Source: Clostridiaceae bacterium | GTDB lineage: Bacteria > Bacillota > Clostridia > Peptostreptococcales > T1SED10-28 | Assembly (NCBI GenBank): GCA_003554105.1 | Contig: PWFQ01000073.1 | Span: forward strand, 41,834 to 105,833 | DNA: 64,000 nucleotides | Direction: 5' to 3' | In this document: in pieces, positions 39,996-50,467 of the stretch | Numbering within the stretch: the stretch's first letter is position 1 | Layout of the letters: each line of letters opens with the position of its first letter | Translations under genes and position numbers: made by a program | Notes under the pieces: model-generated | What the model saw: the letters and a program-made list of their open reading frames with translations, nothing else | The model's database searches: none | Told to the model about the DNA's origin: nothing

Positions 39996-41247
39996 TCGAA
40001 AAAATGAATACGGAATTTTGCCGATAAAAGAGCAATATGAAATTATCGATGATTTATTGGAACATCGCTTAAAGAATTTACTGCCACAGCTGATGGGAAA
40101 AACGGGCGTTGATCTTTGGGTTGTTCCTTCCAGGGAATATAATGAAGACCCTGTCTTTAAAACCTTGGTTCCTTCGCTTCAAAAAACTGCATCAAGATTA
40201 TCGATTTTAGTATTCTATTATAATGGAAAATCTGTTGAATGCTATAGTATTTTCGGACCCAATCAACGACTGGACCGTTTATATAAAGGAATCTGGGATC
40301 GAAACAAAGAAGATCAATGGCAATGTCTAAAATCTCTCGTTGAGAAGATTCAACCTGAGAAGATCGGGATTAATTACTCGGAAAAACATGGTATTACCGA
40401 CGGAATTACCCGATCTTTGTTTGAAAAAGTCATGACCACAATCGGCACTGATGATCAAACGAAGATCGTCAGTGCAGAAGATCTTGGCAGGTTATGGTTG
40501 GAGACCAGAACAGAGAAGGAAATTGAGCTTTACCCAAAAGTTTATCGTGTGGCAACATCCATCATAGAAAGAGCATTTTCCAGGGAGACAATCGCACCGG
40601 GAGAAACGACAACTGATGATGTCCAGTGGTGGATGCATGAAATAATCGATGATCTTGGTCTTGAAGCTTGGTTCAGCCCTGATGTAACCCTGCAAAGAAA
40701 AGGTGATTCCCGTTTCCGTATTTTTAATGAAACCATAGAGGGGGGAGATCTCCTTCACTGTGATATAGGGATTGAATACCTTACTTTGTGCACGGATACT
40801 CAACGGATGGCCTATGTTCTGAAGCCAGGAGAGAAAGAAGTTCCGAAGGATCTTAAAAATGGATTTGAGAAAGCAAAGGAATTTCAGGATATAGTTGCAG
40901 GGGAGTTCAAGGAAGGAAAAACCGGTAATGAAATTCTCAATCAATCCAGAATAAAAGGAAAAAAAAGGGGATTGGAGCCCACTCTCTACACCCACCCGAT
41001 CGGACTTCACGGTCATGGGATCGGAATGAATGTGGGGCTGTTTGAAGAGCAGGAATTTGTGAAAAACTCAGGAGAGTACCCTTTAAGTGATCGAACCTGC
41101 TATGCTCTGGAATTGAACATCCGTACGAGGATTAAAGCATGGGACGATCAAGAGGTGCATTTTATGCTGGAAGAAACCACAGGGTACTACAATGGAAAGC
41201 TGCATTATCTCCCAAGCAGACAGGAAAGACTTATAGTTGTCAAATGA
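39988..41247 (+). CDS. M24-family (Xaa-Pro peptidase-like) protein
   Basis: Creatinase N-like half; LLHCDIGIEYLTLCTDTQRMAYVL; THPIGLHGHGIGMNVGLFEEQE; YALELNIRT. Confidence 0.85.
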   Translation: MNNRKNEYGILPIKEQYEIIDDLLEHRLKNLLPQLMGKTGVDLWVVPSREYNEDPVFKTLVPSLQKTASRLSILVFYYNGKSVECYSIFGPNQRLDRLYKGIWDRNKEDQWQCLKSLVEKIQPEKIGINYSEKHGITDGITRSLFEKVMTTIGTDDQTKIVSAEDLGRLWLETRTEKEIELYPKVYRVATSIIERAFSRETIAPGETTTDDVQWWMHEIIDDLGLEAWFSPDVTLQRKGDSRFRIFNETIEGGDLLHCDIGIEYLTLCTDTQRMAYVLKPGEKEVPKDLKNGFEKAKEFQDIVAGEFKEGKTGNEILNQSRIKGKKRGLEPTLYTHPIGLHGHGIGMNVGLFEEQEFVKNSGEYPLSDRTCYALELNIRTRIKAWDDQEVHFMLEETTGYYNGKLHYLPSRQERLIVVK

Positions 41248-41305
41248 TAATAATTTTTAATTTTAATGGATAATTTCAAAATAATGGGGTAGAAAAGAAT
41301 AGGAG

Positions 41306-41716
41306 GTGGGACCAATGACCGAGTATTTACGAATGTACCTTATTGTCCTTCTATCTTTTGTAATTATTGATTTATTTTGGCTGGGTATTGTAGCAAAAAA
41401 ACTGTACCGGAAATACATAGGCTTTCTTATGCGCGATAAAGTATATTGGCCTGCGGCAATCATTTTTTATCTATTGTTTATCGGTGGGATTTTATTTTTC
41501 GCAGTTCTGCCGGGAATTGAACGAAGCAGCATTCTCTATGGAACCCTGTCAGGAGGATTTTTCGGCTTCATAAGTTATGCAACTTATGATTTAACCAACC
41601 TTGCAACTCTTAAAGGATGGCCGAAAACCATTACTGTCATTGATTTAATCTGGGGGACACTCTTAACGGGAGGAACCTCAGCACTAAGCCTATGGATGAT
41701 ACAACTGCTTGCTTAA
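41306..41716 (+). CDS. DUF2177-family membrane protein
   Basis: IDLFWLGIVAKKLYRKYIGFLMRDKVYWPAAIIFYLLFIGGILFFAV; GFISYATYDLTNLATLKGWP. Confidence 0.82.
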   Translation: MGPMTEYLRMYLIVLLSFVIIDLFWLGIVAKKLYRKYIGFLMRDKVYWPAAIIFYLLFIGGILFFAVLPGIERSSILYGTLSGGFFGFISYATYDLTNLATLKGWPKTITVIDLIWGTLLTGGTSALSLWMIQLLA

Positions 41717-41746
41717 ATTGATCAACAAAAAATTTGAGAGAAAAAG

Positions 41747-43528
41747 GTGAGAAGAATGAAGAAAAAAGAAATCAATGGGAAAGATTTTTTCACAATCTTT
41801 CGTCACGGAGCAATGGAAGTCATTCGTAACAAAGAGCATTTAAATCGTATTAATGTTTTTCCTGTGGCGGATGGTGATACGGGGAATAACCTTGCCCTTA
41901 CATTGAACTCTGTACTAAGCTATACAAAAGTGGTGGATTCCTTTTCCGACACGGTAAATTCCATGGCTGAGGCCTCAATTTATGGTGCCCGGGGAAATTC
42001 CGGTGTTATTTTCGCACAATATATTTCCGGTATAGCCATTGCAAGTGAAGGAAAAGAAAAGATGTCCCTAAAGGATTTTATTGAGGCTGTGAAGAAAGCG
42101 GCTGAGGGAATTTACGATTCGTTATCTGCTCCTGTAGAGGGTACTATGCTTACGGTAATGAAGGGCTGGGCCTACTATTTATCAAATCATAGAGAGCGGT
42201 TCCAACATGTAGAGGATCTTTTTCTTCAATCCATCGATGAAGCAAATATTATGTTGCAGAACACACCGGAGCAGCTTGCGATACTAAAAGAGCATAATGT
42301 TGTAGATTCCGGAGCAAAGGGCTTTGTGTATTATTTGGAAGGAATTATTAAATATTTTAAGGGGGAAGTTCTGGAGGATGTTGGGGATCATTTTGAGGTG
42401 GCCTTTGAAACCGCTGATATCGAACAATCCCATGGAAACCTCAATTATCGCTTTTGCACAGAGTGTTTGATTAAGGGGAATCCCGACAAAGATTCAATAA
42501 AAGCAGCAATCAATGATTTGGGAGATTCGATAATTGTTGCAGGAAGTACCACTTTGAAACATGTTCATATTCATACCAATGATGTATCCGCCTTTTTTAA
42601 GAAGGTGGCTCCCTTTGGAGTTCTTGAACGTCCGAAAGTTGAGGATATGGTCTTGCAGGAGCAGTTGAAGGGGAAACAGAAGAAAGTTGCAATATTAACT
42701 GACTCCATCGGAGATTTTCCTTTAAACCTCAGAGAAAAGTATGATATCCATGTGCTTCCTGTAAATCTTTTTGTAGGAGAAAATCACTATTTGGATAAGT
42801 TAACCGTGGATCCCTACGAGTTTTACGAAACCATTAAACATTCTCCGATTTATCCTAACAGTTCTCAGCCTAACGATTTTCAGGTTAAACAGAAGCTGGA
42901 TTTCTTAAAGGATCATTATAAAAGTGTAATTGCGGTTATGGTTTCAAAGCAATTAAGCGGAACCTATGAAAGTGTCCGTAAATATGGTGATAAACTGAAG
43001 GAGAATGGATATCCCATTGAAGTGATTGACTCCAGATTAAACTCCGCAGCCCAAGGTTTGCTTGTAGTGAGGCTGGGAGAGGCATTAAGTGACGGCGCAG
43101 ATTTAGAGGAACTGGTCAAGATTACGGAAGAATGGATTCCCAGAACGGAAATCTATGTTGCTTTAGATACCTTTGCCAATTCATTAAAGAGTGGGCGGGT
43201 CCCGAAGGTTGTCGGTCAGATCGGCACACTTTTTAAACTGAGACCCATCATCTCTCTTGATAAAGAAGGAAAAGGAACTGCTTTTTCCATTGCATTGACG
43301 AGAAAAGCCTTAATGAATAAAATTAAAAAGATGATGGCAGAAAAGCACAACGAGAAACCGGTGATCGAATACTCAGTGGTTTTCTCCAAGGATAGGAAAG
43401 ACGCTGAGAATTTTGCAAAAGAACTGCAAGATATAGTTGGAAAGCCGCCGAAATACTTGACTGAAGTTTCATCAGTAACTGCGCTTCATGTTGGCGAAGG
43501 AGCAATTGCCGTGGGCTTGGTTCGATAA
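41747..43528 (+). CDS. DAK2 (DhaL)-DegV fusion protein, FakA-FakB-like
   Basis: N-terminal [18 protein letters not shown]...[16 protein letters not shown] (DAK2); C-terminal [40 protein letters not shown] (DegV). Confidence 0.92.
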   Translation: MRRMKKKEINGKDFFTIFRHGAMEVIRNKEHLNRINVFPVADGDTGNNLALTLNSVLSYTKVVDSFSDTVNSMAEASIYGARGNSGVIFAQYISGIAIASEGKEKMSLKDFIEAVKKAAEGIYDSLSAPVEGTMLTVMKGWAYYLSNHRERFQHVEDLFLQSIDEANIMLQNTPEQLAILKEHNVVDSGAKGFVYYLEGIIKYFKGEVLEDVGDHFEVAFETADIEQSHGNLNYRFCTECLIKGNPDKDSIKAAINDLGDSIIVAGSTTLKHVHIHTNDVSAFFKKVAPFGVLERPKVEDMVLQEQLKGKQKKVAILTDSIGDFPLNLREKYDIHVLPVNLFVGENHYLDKLTVDPYEFYETIKHSPIYPNSSQPNDFQVKQKLDFLKDHYKSVIAVMVSKQLSGTYESVRKYGDKLKENGYPIEVIDSRLNSAAQGLLVVRLGEALSDGADLEELVKITEEWIPRTEIYVALDTFANSLKSGRVPKVVGQIGTLFKLRPIISLDKEGKGTAFSIALTRKALMNKIKKMMAEKHNEKPVIEYSVVFSKDRKDAENFAKELQDIVGKPPKYLTEVSSVTALHVGEGAIAVGLVR

Positions 43529-43541
43529 AAGGGGGAGAAAA

Positions 43542-44315
43542 ATGGAACAGATTATATACGAGTCAATCCTGCTGCTATTCGTCTATTACCTGATATTTTT
43601 CATCGTAGGAACATTGATCAAAAACAACTCAATTGTGGATATCGGATGGGGTATCGGATTTGTAATTGTGGCATGGTATACTACTGTCAGGACAGGAAAT
43701 TTTGGAGGAGCCAATCTGCTTGTGACTCTATTGATCAGCATTTGGGGACTTCGGTTGTTCTATCATATTATTCGCAGAAATTTGGGTAAACCGGAAGATT
43801 TCCGCTATGCGAAATGGCGGAAGGAGTGGGGCAAATGGCATATTCCCAGAGCCTTCCTTCAGGTGTATATTCTCCAGGGATTCTTTCTTTATCTGATTGC
43901 ATTGCCCATTATTCTATTAAATCGTGGAGAGGTTGCATCCATCAGCATGTTGGGAATCATTGGACTTGTTGTATGGATTATTGGGTTTTTCTTTGAAAGT
44001 GTTGGAGACCATCAGTTGAAAAAATACAAGGAAAATCCTGAAAATAAAGGAAAAATCATGCGTTACGGATTATGGAAATATACTCGGCATCCCAACTATT
44101 TTGGCGAGGCGACAATGTGGTGGGGTCTTGCATTGATTGCACTGGGCGGAGGAGTATCCCTAATGGTTCTGATCAGCCCTCTTCTAATCACCTACCTGGT
44201 TCGCTTTGTTTCAGGTGTACCGATGCTGGAGAAGAGCTTCAAGGACCGACCGGGATTTAAAGAGTATCAAGAGGCAACCAATGCATTTATTCCATGGTTT
44301 CCGAAAAAGAAATAA
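43542..44315 (+). CDS. DUF1295 / steroid 5-alpha-reductase-like membrane protein (start likely 43542)
   Basis: [46 protein letters not shown]-terminal [19 protein letters not shown]. Confidence 0.88.
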   Translation: MEQIIYESILLLFVYYLIFFIVGTLIKNNSIVDIGWGIGFVIVAWYTTVRTGNFGGANLLVTLLISIWGLRLFYHIIRRNLGKPEDFRYAKWRKEWGKWHIPRAFLQVYILQGFFLYLIALPIILLNRGEVASISMLGIIGLVVWIIGFFFESVGDHQLKKYKENPENKGKIMRYGLWKYTRHPNYFGEATMWWGLALIALGGGVSLMVLISPLLITYLVRFVSGVPMLEKSFKDRPGFKEYQEATNAFIPWFPKKK

Positions 44316-44348
44316 AGAGATAAACGTATAGATAGGGAGCGTGTCTGA

Positions 44349-45551
44349 GTGGTAACGAAAAAACGTGGTCTTCATTATGAAAGAAAGTCAAACTGGGGGA
44401 TTTTTTATCTGGCAACCCTTTTGGTGTTTCTCAATTTTTGGTCCAGTGTTACTACCATCCCACTCTATGTAGGGTTTTTGGGAGGGAGGGATTTCCACGC
44501 AGGAATTCAGGGAACCCTCTTTTTCTTTGGTGCAGTGGTTTTCCGTTTTTACCTGGGACCTTTATCGGACCGAAAGGGTAGAAAACTGATTCTTCTCGTG
44601 GGTGCCTTTGCCTTTGCAACTACTCCACTGCTATTACTAGTTTTCCAGACAGTGAACAGTGTGATTCTCCTGAGGCTTTATCAAGCTGTTGGACTTGCCG
44701 CGTATTTTGCTGCCGGTCCGGCTTTTGTTGGTGATGCGGCTCCTTTCCAAAGACTGGGAACCTATATGGGGATCTATCGACTGATTGTTGCGGTGGGTCT
44801 GCTTGTTGGACCCGCTTTAGCTCTTGAAATAATAGGAAGGGTGGGTTATGACGCCTGGTTTTGGACGAGCTTTGTGCTGGGGTCATTAGCGTTCTTATTA
44901 CTCCTCGTCATTGATTCACCGGAGCCGGGGAAAGTCAGTGATGACAACCTTATTCATTCAGGAAAGAACATTCTGAAGGATGGAGATAATCGTGAAATTT
45001 ATATGGCCATTGCATTGTTTTCCATCTGCTCCGGAATCGTTTTTACTTTTGTCCCGGTATTCCTCGAGTCAGTTGTAGGGATGGAAAATCCGGGAATTTT
45101 CTTTACAGTCTATTCTTTAGCAGGAATTGTAGCCAGCATTACGGTGGGAGCACTTTTGGATCGACTGTCACCACGGCGAATGATGATGACTTTGGGAGTC
45201 GGTTATGGATTGGGGCTGGTATTTATTTATCCTCTATCAGAATTTTTCCCCGGCATTCTTTTGGCGGCAGTGGTTATGGGTGCAGGTTTTTCGGGGACGA
45301 TGGTGGGTCTAACCACCAGTCTTATAAAACGGATTGAGAAGGAACGGAGGGGAGTTGCTGTCTCATTGCAGGAAAACACGATCGATGTGTTTATGGCCGC
45401 CGGATCCTTCGTTTTCCCGGCAATGATTTCATTGATGGGGTATGGTGTCAGCTTTAGTGCAATCGGAATATTTCTTATGGGTATGATGGGATTATCGGTT
45501 TTGCAGAGGAGAAAAAAACAAAAGTTCAATCATCAAACAGAAGATCTATAA
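44349..45551 (+). CDS. MFS transporter (GTG start)
   Basis: 12-TM pattern; GPLSDRKGRKLILLVG. Confidence 0.82.
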   Translation: MVTKKRGLHYERKSNWGIFYLATLLVFLNFWSSVTTIPLYVGFLGGRDFHAGIQGTLFFFGAVVFRFYLGPLSDRKGRKLILLVGAFAFATTPLLLLVFQTVNSVILLRLYQAVGLAAYFAAGPAFVGDAAPFQRLGTYMGIYRLIVAVGLLVGPALALEIIGRVGYDAWFWTSFVLGSLAFLLLLVIDSPEPGKVSDDNLIHSGKNILKDGDNREIYMAIALFSICSGIVFTFVPVFLESVVGMENPGIFFTVYSLAGIVASITVGALLDRLSPRRMMMTLGVGYGLGLVFIYPLSEFFPGILLAAVVMGAGFSGTMVGLTTSLIKRIEKERRGVAVSLQENTIDVFMAAGSFVFPAMISLMGYGVSFSAIGIFLMGMMGLSVLQRRKKQKFNHQTEDL

Positions 45552-45585
45552 ATAAGCAACAGCCAAAAAAAAGACAAAAACGGAA

Positions 45586-45617
45586 AAAAATCCGGGGTGA
45601 AACTCCCGGATTTTTTA
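45586..45617. terminator. Rho-independent terminator between the MFS gene and ferredoxin
   Basis: AAAAAATCCGGG-gtgaaact-CCCGGATTTTTT. Confidence 0.85.
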
Positions 45618-45630
45618 TGTTCGTCTCGAA

Positions 45631-45819
<189 letters not shown>

Positions 45820-45905
45820 TTATTTTGTAGTACAAAGCTATTATATCAATTTTTTTAAAAAGATCTCAATGTGATGCAACAAAAAAGGATGAGATTTCGT
45901 ATAAA

Positions 45906-45924
45906 TATAATGAGAATCATTATA
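45906..45924. promoter_or_regulatory. Fur box
   Basis: TATAATGAGAATCATTATA, 16/19 match to GATAATGATAATCATTATC; 8-3-8 palindrome. Confidence 0.7.
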
Positions 45925-45950
45925 AATCAATAGTTATACAATTGTCTTAA

Positions 45951-45979
45951 TTGACACATAATTTATAGTAGTGTAATAT
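45951..45979 (+). promoter_or_regulatory. sigma-70/A promoter for the ABC operon
   Basis: TTGACA-17 nt-TAATAT. Confidence 0.75.
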
Positions 45980-46022
45980 ATTTGATATATATAAAAAAAT
46001 TATTACTGAGGAGGAGCGGGAT

Positions 46023-47009
46023 TTGGAAATTATTCGCGTGGAAAATTTACACAAAAAGTTTACCTTAAAAAGTAAAATTTTAGAGATCCCTACTGGTTTA
46101 GTTCACGCTGTTAATGGAGTTGATTTCAGTATTGATAAAGGGAAAACCTTAGGCCTGGTCGGCGAGTCCGGCAGTGGAAAATCCACAACGGGACGATTAT
46201 TGTTACGTTTGTTACAACCAACAGAAGGCAGGGTTTACCTGGAAGGCAGAGACATCAGCGAGATTAAAAACCGTGAATTCCGAAAAATTCGCAAGGACAT
46301 CCAGATGGTCTTTCAAAATCCCTATGCGGTTCTCGATTATAAGATGACCATTGAAGATATCCTCACTCAGCCTCTTCATATTCATAAAATCGTTCATCCA
46401 TTGGAGTATAGCAAGGAAGTTGAACGACTTTTGAGAATTGTCGGACTGTCAAAAAAAGATCGAAAAAAATTTCCCCATGAATTTTCAGGAGGACAAAGAC
46501 AAAGAATCGGAATTGCCAGAGCATTATCCACTAAACCTAAGTTTGTAGTGTGTGATGAGCCTGTTTCCGCTTTGGATGTTTCTGTGCAATCACAAATTAT
46601 TAATTTATTGAAGGAGCTTCAGGAGGAATTTCATCTTTCCTACCTGTTTATTGCCCATGGCCTGAATGTTATAAAACATGTGAGTGACCAGGTGGCTGTC
46701 ATGTATCTCGGAAAAATTGTTGAGAAGGGTGATGTGGAAGCCATTTTCCAACGACCGAAGCACCCTTATACGATTGCTTTGATGTCCGCATCCCCAATTC
46801 CCGATCCTGAAGCAAAAAGAGAACGAACCCATTTAAAAAAGGAAATCCCCAGTGCCCTTGAAATACCTTCGGGGTGTTCATTCCATAACCGGTGTCCAAA
46901 AAAAATGGATATTTGCGAAAGAGTAACGCCAAAACTGATAGGAGAAGGAGACTATCAAGTTGCATGTCACCTTGTTGAAGGAGTTGCTTCCCATGGTTCA
47001 TCGGCTTAA
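46023..47009 (+). CDS. Opp/Dpp-type ABC transporter ATP-binding protein (OppF-like)
   Basis: LVGESGSGKSTTGRLLLRLLQPTEG; FSGGQRQRIGIARALSTKPKFVVCDEPVSALDVSVQSQI; C-terminal PSGCSFHNRCPKKMDICE. Confidence 0.94.
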   Translation: MEIIRVENLHKKFTLKSKILEIPTGLVHAVNGVDFSIDKGKTLGLVGESGSGKSTTGRLLLRLLQPTEGRVYLEGRDISEIKNREFRKIRKDIQMVFQNPYAVLDYKMTIEDILTQPLHIHKIVHPLEYSKEVERLLRIVGLSKKDRKKFPHEFSGGQRQRIGIARALSTKPKFVVCDEPVSALDVSVQSQIINLLKELQEEFHLSYLFIAHGLNVIKHVSDQVAVMYLGKIVEKGDVEAIFQRPKHPYTIALMSASPIPDPEAKRERTHLKKEIPSALEIPSGCSFHNRCPKKMDICERVTPKLIGEGDYQVACHLVEGVASHGSSA

Positions 47010-49500
47010 ACGGATCAATTATCCCTTGCTTGTAGGAGGAGTTCTCCTCCTTTTTGTCATGTTTGCATATTTTTTCCCTCATTTGCTAACGGATATGGAT
47101 CCCAACGTGGAGGAAGCGGCAAAGTACATAGAGGTAAGACGGGGCGGAGAGCTCGTTGAGGAATACTCAACCCGTCCCTTCCCACCCAATGAGGAAAACC
47201 GTTTTGGGAGTGATGAAGCGGGACGGGATCTTTACAGCCGTTTAATCTACGGAACGAGAAACACCTTGAGGGTGGCATTCTCGGTGGTGTTGTTTCGGAT
47301 GCTTATTGCAATGCCCATGGGGATCATGGCGGGAATGGGAGTGAAAACAGCATCCATTGTGATTAATACCTTTAATACCCTTTTTACGGCAATCCCGAAA
47401 CTTTTAATTTCCTTTGTTATTTTAAATGTGGCCTATTTCAGGAACCTGGAGATGCAGCATTCCATTTGGGCCTTTGCCATTGTCTTAACCGTGGTTGGGT
47501 GGTCAAAAGTGGCTGCATTAATTGAGGATCAGACATCGAGGATCATGCAGGAAGACTTTATCGAAGGTGAAATTGCTGCGGGGAAAAGCTACCGTCAAAT
47601 CGGATCCCAGAATCTTATGCCTCATTTGATACCCCATGTGGTCAGCTATACATTTATGGAAATCGGAATGGTTCTGTTTTTATTGGCCCAGCTTGCAGTT
47701 TTAACGGTGTTTGTAGGACCGAGAAGGATTGCTTTGGCGGAATCCTTTTCTGCCGGATTTGAAATGGCCTTTGAACCTGAATGGGGCAGTATGCTGGCCC
47801 GGGCTCCCATCATCATTCGCTCATTTCATGATCGGATGTGGTTGATTATCTACCCTGCTCTTACTTTTTTCCTTGCAATTACAGGGTTTAATCTGACGGG
47901 AGAAGGGTTGAGAATCGAGTTTCAAAAGCGGAGTTCAAGAGTTGTCAGTTTCATTCGACAAGGGTTTTTCTTTTTCTCACCCAGGATTTATATCGAACAG
48001 TGGAAGAATCTTAAAACCTATTGGAGAGCTGTTGGGGTAAAAACTCTTGGACTGGTGGCGGTGCTGCTCTTTTTCTTCTTCCCTCCGGAACCCAGCATGG
48101 TACAATTTAATACTGAAAAGGCATTTGAACATTTGGAAGTATTGACTGATGAGTCTTTGGAAGGCAGAGTGATCGGTTTTGAAGGCGGTCGCAGAAGCGG
48201 AGACTATATTATTCATACACTTCAGGACTATGGACTTGAGCCTTGGCAGGGAAATTATTATCATGAATTTCCTTCAATGGACCCGGGAAACACCGGCTAT
48301 TTTGAGAGGCTGGTGGTGGAGAAGGCAACTTTGGTTCTGGAAAAGAACGGAATAAAGGAGACCTTTCATGTTAATGAGGATTTCTTCCTTCCCCATTTAG
48401 CAAAATCCATTTCTTTAGACCTGTATGAAGGGAATGTTCCTGAAGATGGATATACCTTTGAGGGAAGAACCATCACCTATGAGGAGGATCATATCGAAAT
48501 CGGCTTAGAGCCCCATATTGATCCGATCCCTCTGATTAAAGCTCAGGGTAGACAGGAAGTAAGTAGATACTTTTATGTACAGGGACAGAGCTTTGGAGGA
48601 AGCAGCCCGACGGAGTTGGGATTTCCTACGATCAATGCTCCTGCAGGGGTGCCGTACCGCTTGGGGATTATTTATACTGATGAATTTGATGATCGTATAA
48701 TCAATACCTACAGCCACACCAATACCCATATCATCCCCTTTGGGGAACTTCGGGAGAAACTGGAGAATGCGGACATCCATATTACTCTACATTTAGACCC
48801 GCCCAAAGCTCCGGACTATCCGGGAAGAAATATTATGGGCTTTCTGCCGGGACGAAACTGGGAGAATGAAGGACCCAGGGATCTCGTGATTATAGGGGCA
48901 CCCTACGACGGGTTTTATACCGGTGGAAGAGAGGGCTTCAACCCTGCCTTGTCTGCAACGGCGGCAGCCACTAGTCTTGAATTGGCAAGAGCCCTTTCAG
49001 AGCTTGATGAGCCTTTGGAAAAAAGCATCATGTTCATCTTCTTCGATGGAGAACAGAGTGAGTTTCCCTTCAGACTGCGCGGGTCTTTTCAGTATAACAG
49101 AAGTAGAGGCCGGTTTGAACAGGCAGATTTCCCATATACCTATATCGAGGTGGGTTATACGGGTAATAATCAAGTGAATCGAATGGATATTAATTTCGTT
49201 AATGGAAAAGGACCGGGTAGGGAGAGTTATTTTGCCAGAGATGAACTGCTAAAGCGTTTGAACGATTTGAATGTTGATTATCGAATGTTTTATGACAATC
49301 GACGGATGACGAACTACTCCCTTTACAGCGTTAGCATTAACTCCGAGTTTTCCATGCGTTTCGGTGGTATGTACTTTCCCTTTATGAACCTAAGAGAGGA
49401 TACCATCGATGAAGTGAATGAGGATTATATGAAAGATCTCGGCCAGATTATTTTGGATACCGTCACACTGAATCCCCTGTTTAATGGGGAAGGCATGTAA
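46993..49500 (+). CDS. OppC/DppC-type ABC permease fused to a degenerate M28-aminopeptidase-like ectodomain (start likely 46993; ORF track start 46960)
   Basis: N-terminal permease (NRFGSDEAGRDLYSRLIYGTRNTLRVAF; EGEIAAGKSYRQIGSQNLMPHLIP); extra TM VGVKTLGLVAVLLFFFFPPEP; C-terminal M28-like fold LVIIGAPYDGFYTGG...ATSLELARALSELDEPLEKSIMFIFFDGEQSEF. Confidence 0.88.
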   Translation: MVHRLKRINYPLLVGGVLLLFVMFAYFFPHLLTDMDPNVEEAAKYIEVRRGGELVEEYSTRPFPPNEENRFGSDEAGRDLYSRLIYGTRNTLRVAFSVVLFRMLIAMPMGIMAGMGVKTASIVINTFNTLFTAIPKLLISFVILNVAYFRNLEMQHSIWAFAIVLTVVGWSKVAALIEDQTSRIMQEDFIEGEIAAGKSYRQIGSQNLMPHLIPHVVSYTFMEIGMVLFLLAQLAVLTVFVGPRRIALAESFSAGFEMAFEPEWGSMLARAPIIIRSFHDRMWLIIYPALTFFLAITGFNLTGEGLRIEFQKRSSRVVSFIRQGFFFFSPRIYIEQWKNLKTYWRAVGVKTLGLVAVLLFFFFPPEPSMVQFNTEKAFEHLEVLTDESLEGRVIGFEGGRRSGDYIIHTLQDYGLEPWQGNYYHEFPSMDPGNTGYFERLVVEKATLVLEKNGIKETFHVNEDFFLPHLAKSISLDLYEGNVPEDGYTFEGRTITYEEDHIEIGLEPHIDPIPLIKAQGRQEVSRYFYVQGQSFGGSSPTELGFPTINAPAGVPYRLGIIYTDEFDDRIINTYSHTNTHIIPFGELREKLENADIHITLHLDPPKAPDYPGRNIMGFLPGRNWENEGPRDLVIIGAPYDGFYTGGREGFNPALSATAAATSLELARALSELDEPLEKSIMFIFFDGEQSEFPFRLRGSFQYNRSRGRFEQADFPYTYIEVGYTGNNQVNRMDINFVNGKGPGRESYFARDELLKRLNDLNVDYRMFYDNRRMTNYSLYSVSINSEFSMRFGGMYFPFMNLREDTIDEVNEDYMKDLGQIILDTVTLNPLFNGEGM

Positions 49501-49511
49501 AGGAGGTTGCT

Positions 49512-50456
49512 ATGAAAACTGAGTTTGCAGTAAACTTAGGAAAAAAAATTTTCTATCAGGCCATAGTTCTGGTCATGATTCTAGTGATTATTCTTATTGC
49601 CTCCGGAATTCCTACGGACTTCAACGTCTATTATGAGTACGGACAGTATCACTGGTCTATGAGTCTGGAAGAGGTCAGATTAAATATATTCCAACATTTT
49701 CAAGGGTTTTTATCCGGTGAAATTTTCGATGTGGTCATAGCTGGAGAATCGATTGGAACTCTCTTCAGATCCGCATTTGTCTTAAGCCTGAAAGTGTTAT
49801 TCGGCGGTACGGTCCTGGCATTTTTGATCGGTGTCCCCAAAGGGATTCTGGATAGTCGAAAGAGGGGGAAAAGTGGAACCTTTAAGCTTTTACAATCCTA
49901 TATTCCCTTATCGATCCCTGATGTATTGACAGTGGGTCTTGTTCAATTCGGAGCAATCTACCTGTATTATAATGACATCACCTTTTTTGGATTGGGTCCG
50001 ATTCACTTTCTCGGGGATGAAAGCTGGTTGAGTACAATTTACCCTATCATTTCCATCAGCATTTTGCCTGCAGCATATATGTCAAGAATTACAGCGTCAA
50101 CCATCGAGGACCTTTATACGAAACAGTTCATTATTACTGCCAGGGGCAAAGGATGCTCCTTTGGGCAAATTCTTCGACAGCATATGATGAAGAATATCGT
50201 GTTTGAAATTCTATCTTCATCCCCAACAATTATGGCAGTGATGTTCTCAAGCTTGATCATCATCGAGCGGTTGTTTTACTATCAGGGGCTAGGTTATCAT
50301 CTGATCTTCTTCTTTAGCTCTTACAGCTTAACACCTGAGCAGGCCAGTGCGGCTTTTGCCGTCTTTATTATGGGGCTTGCATTTTTCTACTATATGCTGT
50401 TTATGGGCTTTAAAGGAATGAAAACCTGGATTCTGCCGAAAATCAAGGAAAGTTAG
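49512..50456 (+). CDS. OppB/DppB-type ABC permease
   Basis: Position and size, hydrophobic profile, late motif ITARGKGCSFGQILRQHMMKNIVFEILSSSPTIMAVMFSSLIIIERLF. Confidence 0.88.
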   Translation: MKTEFAVNLGKKIFYQAIVLVMILVIILIASGIPTDFNVYYEYGQYHWSMSLEEVRLNIFQHFQGFLSGEIFDVVIAGESIGTLFRSAFVLSLKVLFGGTVLAFLIGVPKGILDSRKRGKSGTFKLLQSYIPLSIPDVLTVGLVQFGAIYLYYNDITFFGLGPIHFLGDESWLSTIYPIISISILPAAYMSRITASTIEDLYTKQFIITARGKGCSFGQILRQHMMKNIVFEILSSSPTIMAVMFSSLIIIERLFYYQGLGYHLIFFFSSYSLTPEQASAAFAVFIMGLAFFYYMLFMGFKGMKTWILPKIKES

Positions 50457-50467
50457 GGGGAGTTGCA

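Noticed and set aside
40492-41016. 174-aa minus-strand ORF within the M24 peptidase gene
   Set aside because: Antisense to a conserved coding frame; no recognisable motif.
46960-49500. Possibility that the 846-aa ORF is a chimera of two separate genes fused by sequencing error
   Set aside because: The frame is continuous through both halves with no internal stop, no RBS at the junction, and an additional TM helix that makes topological sense; still worth confirming from homologues.
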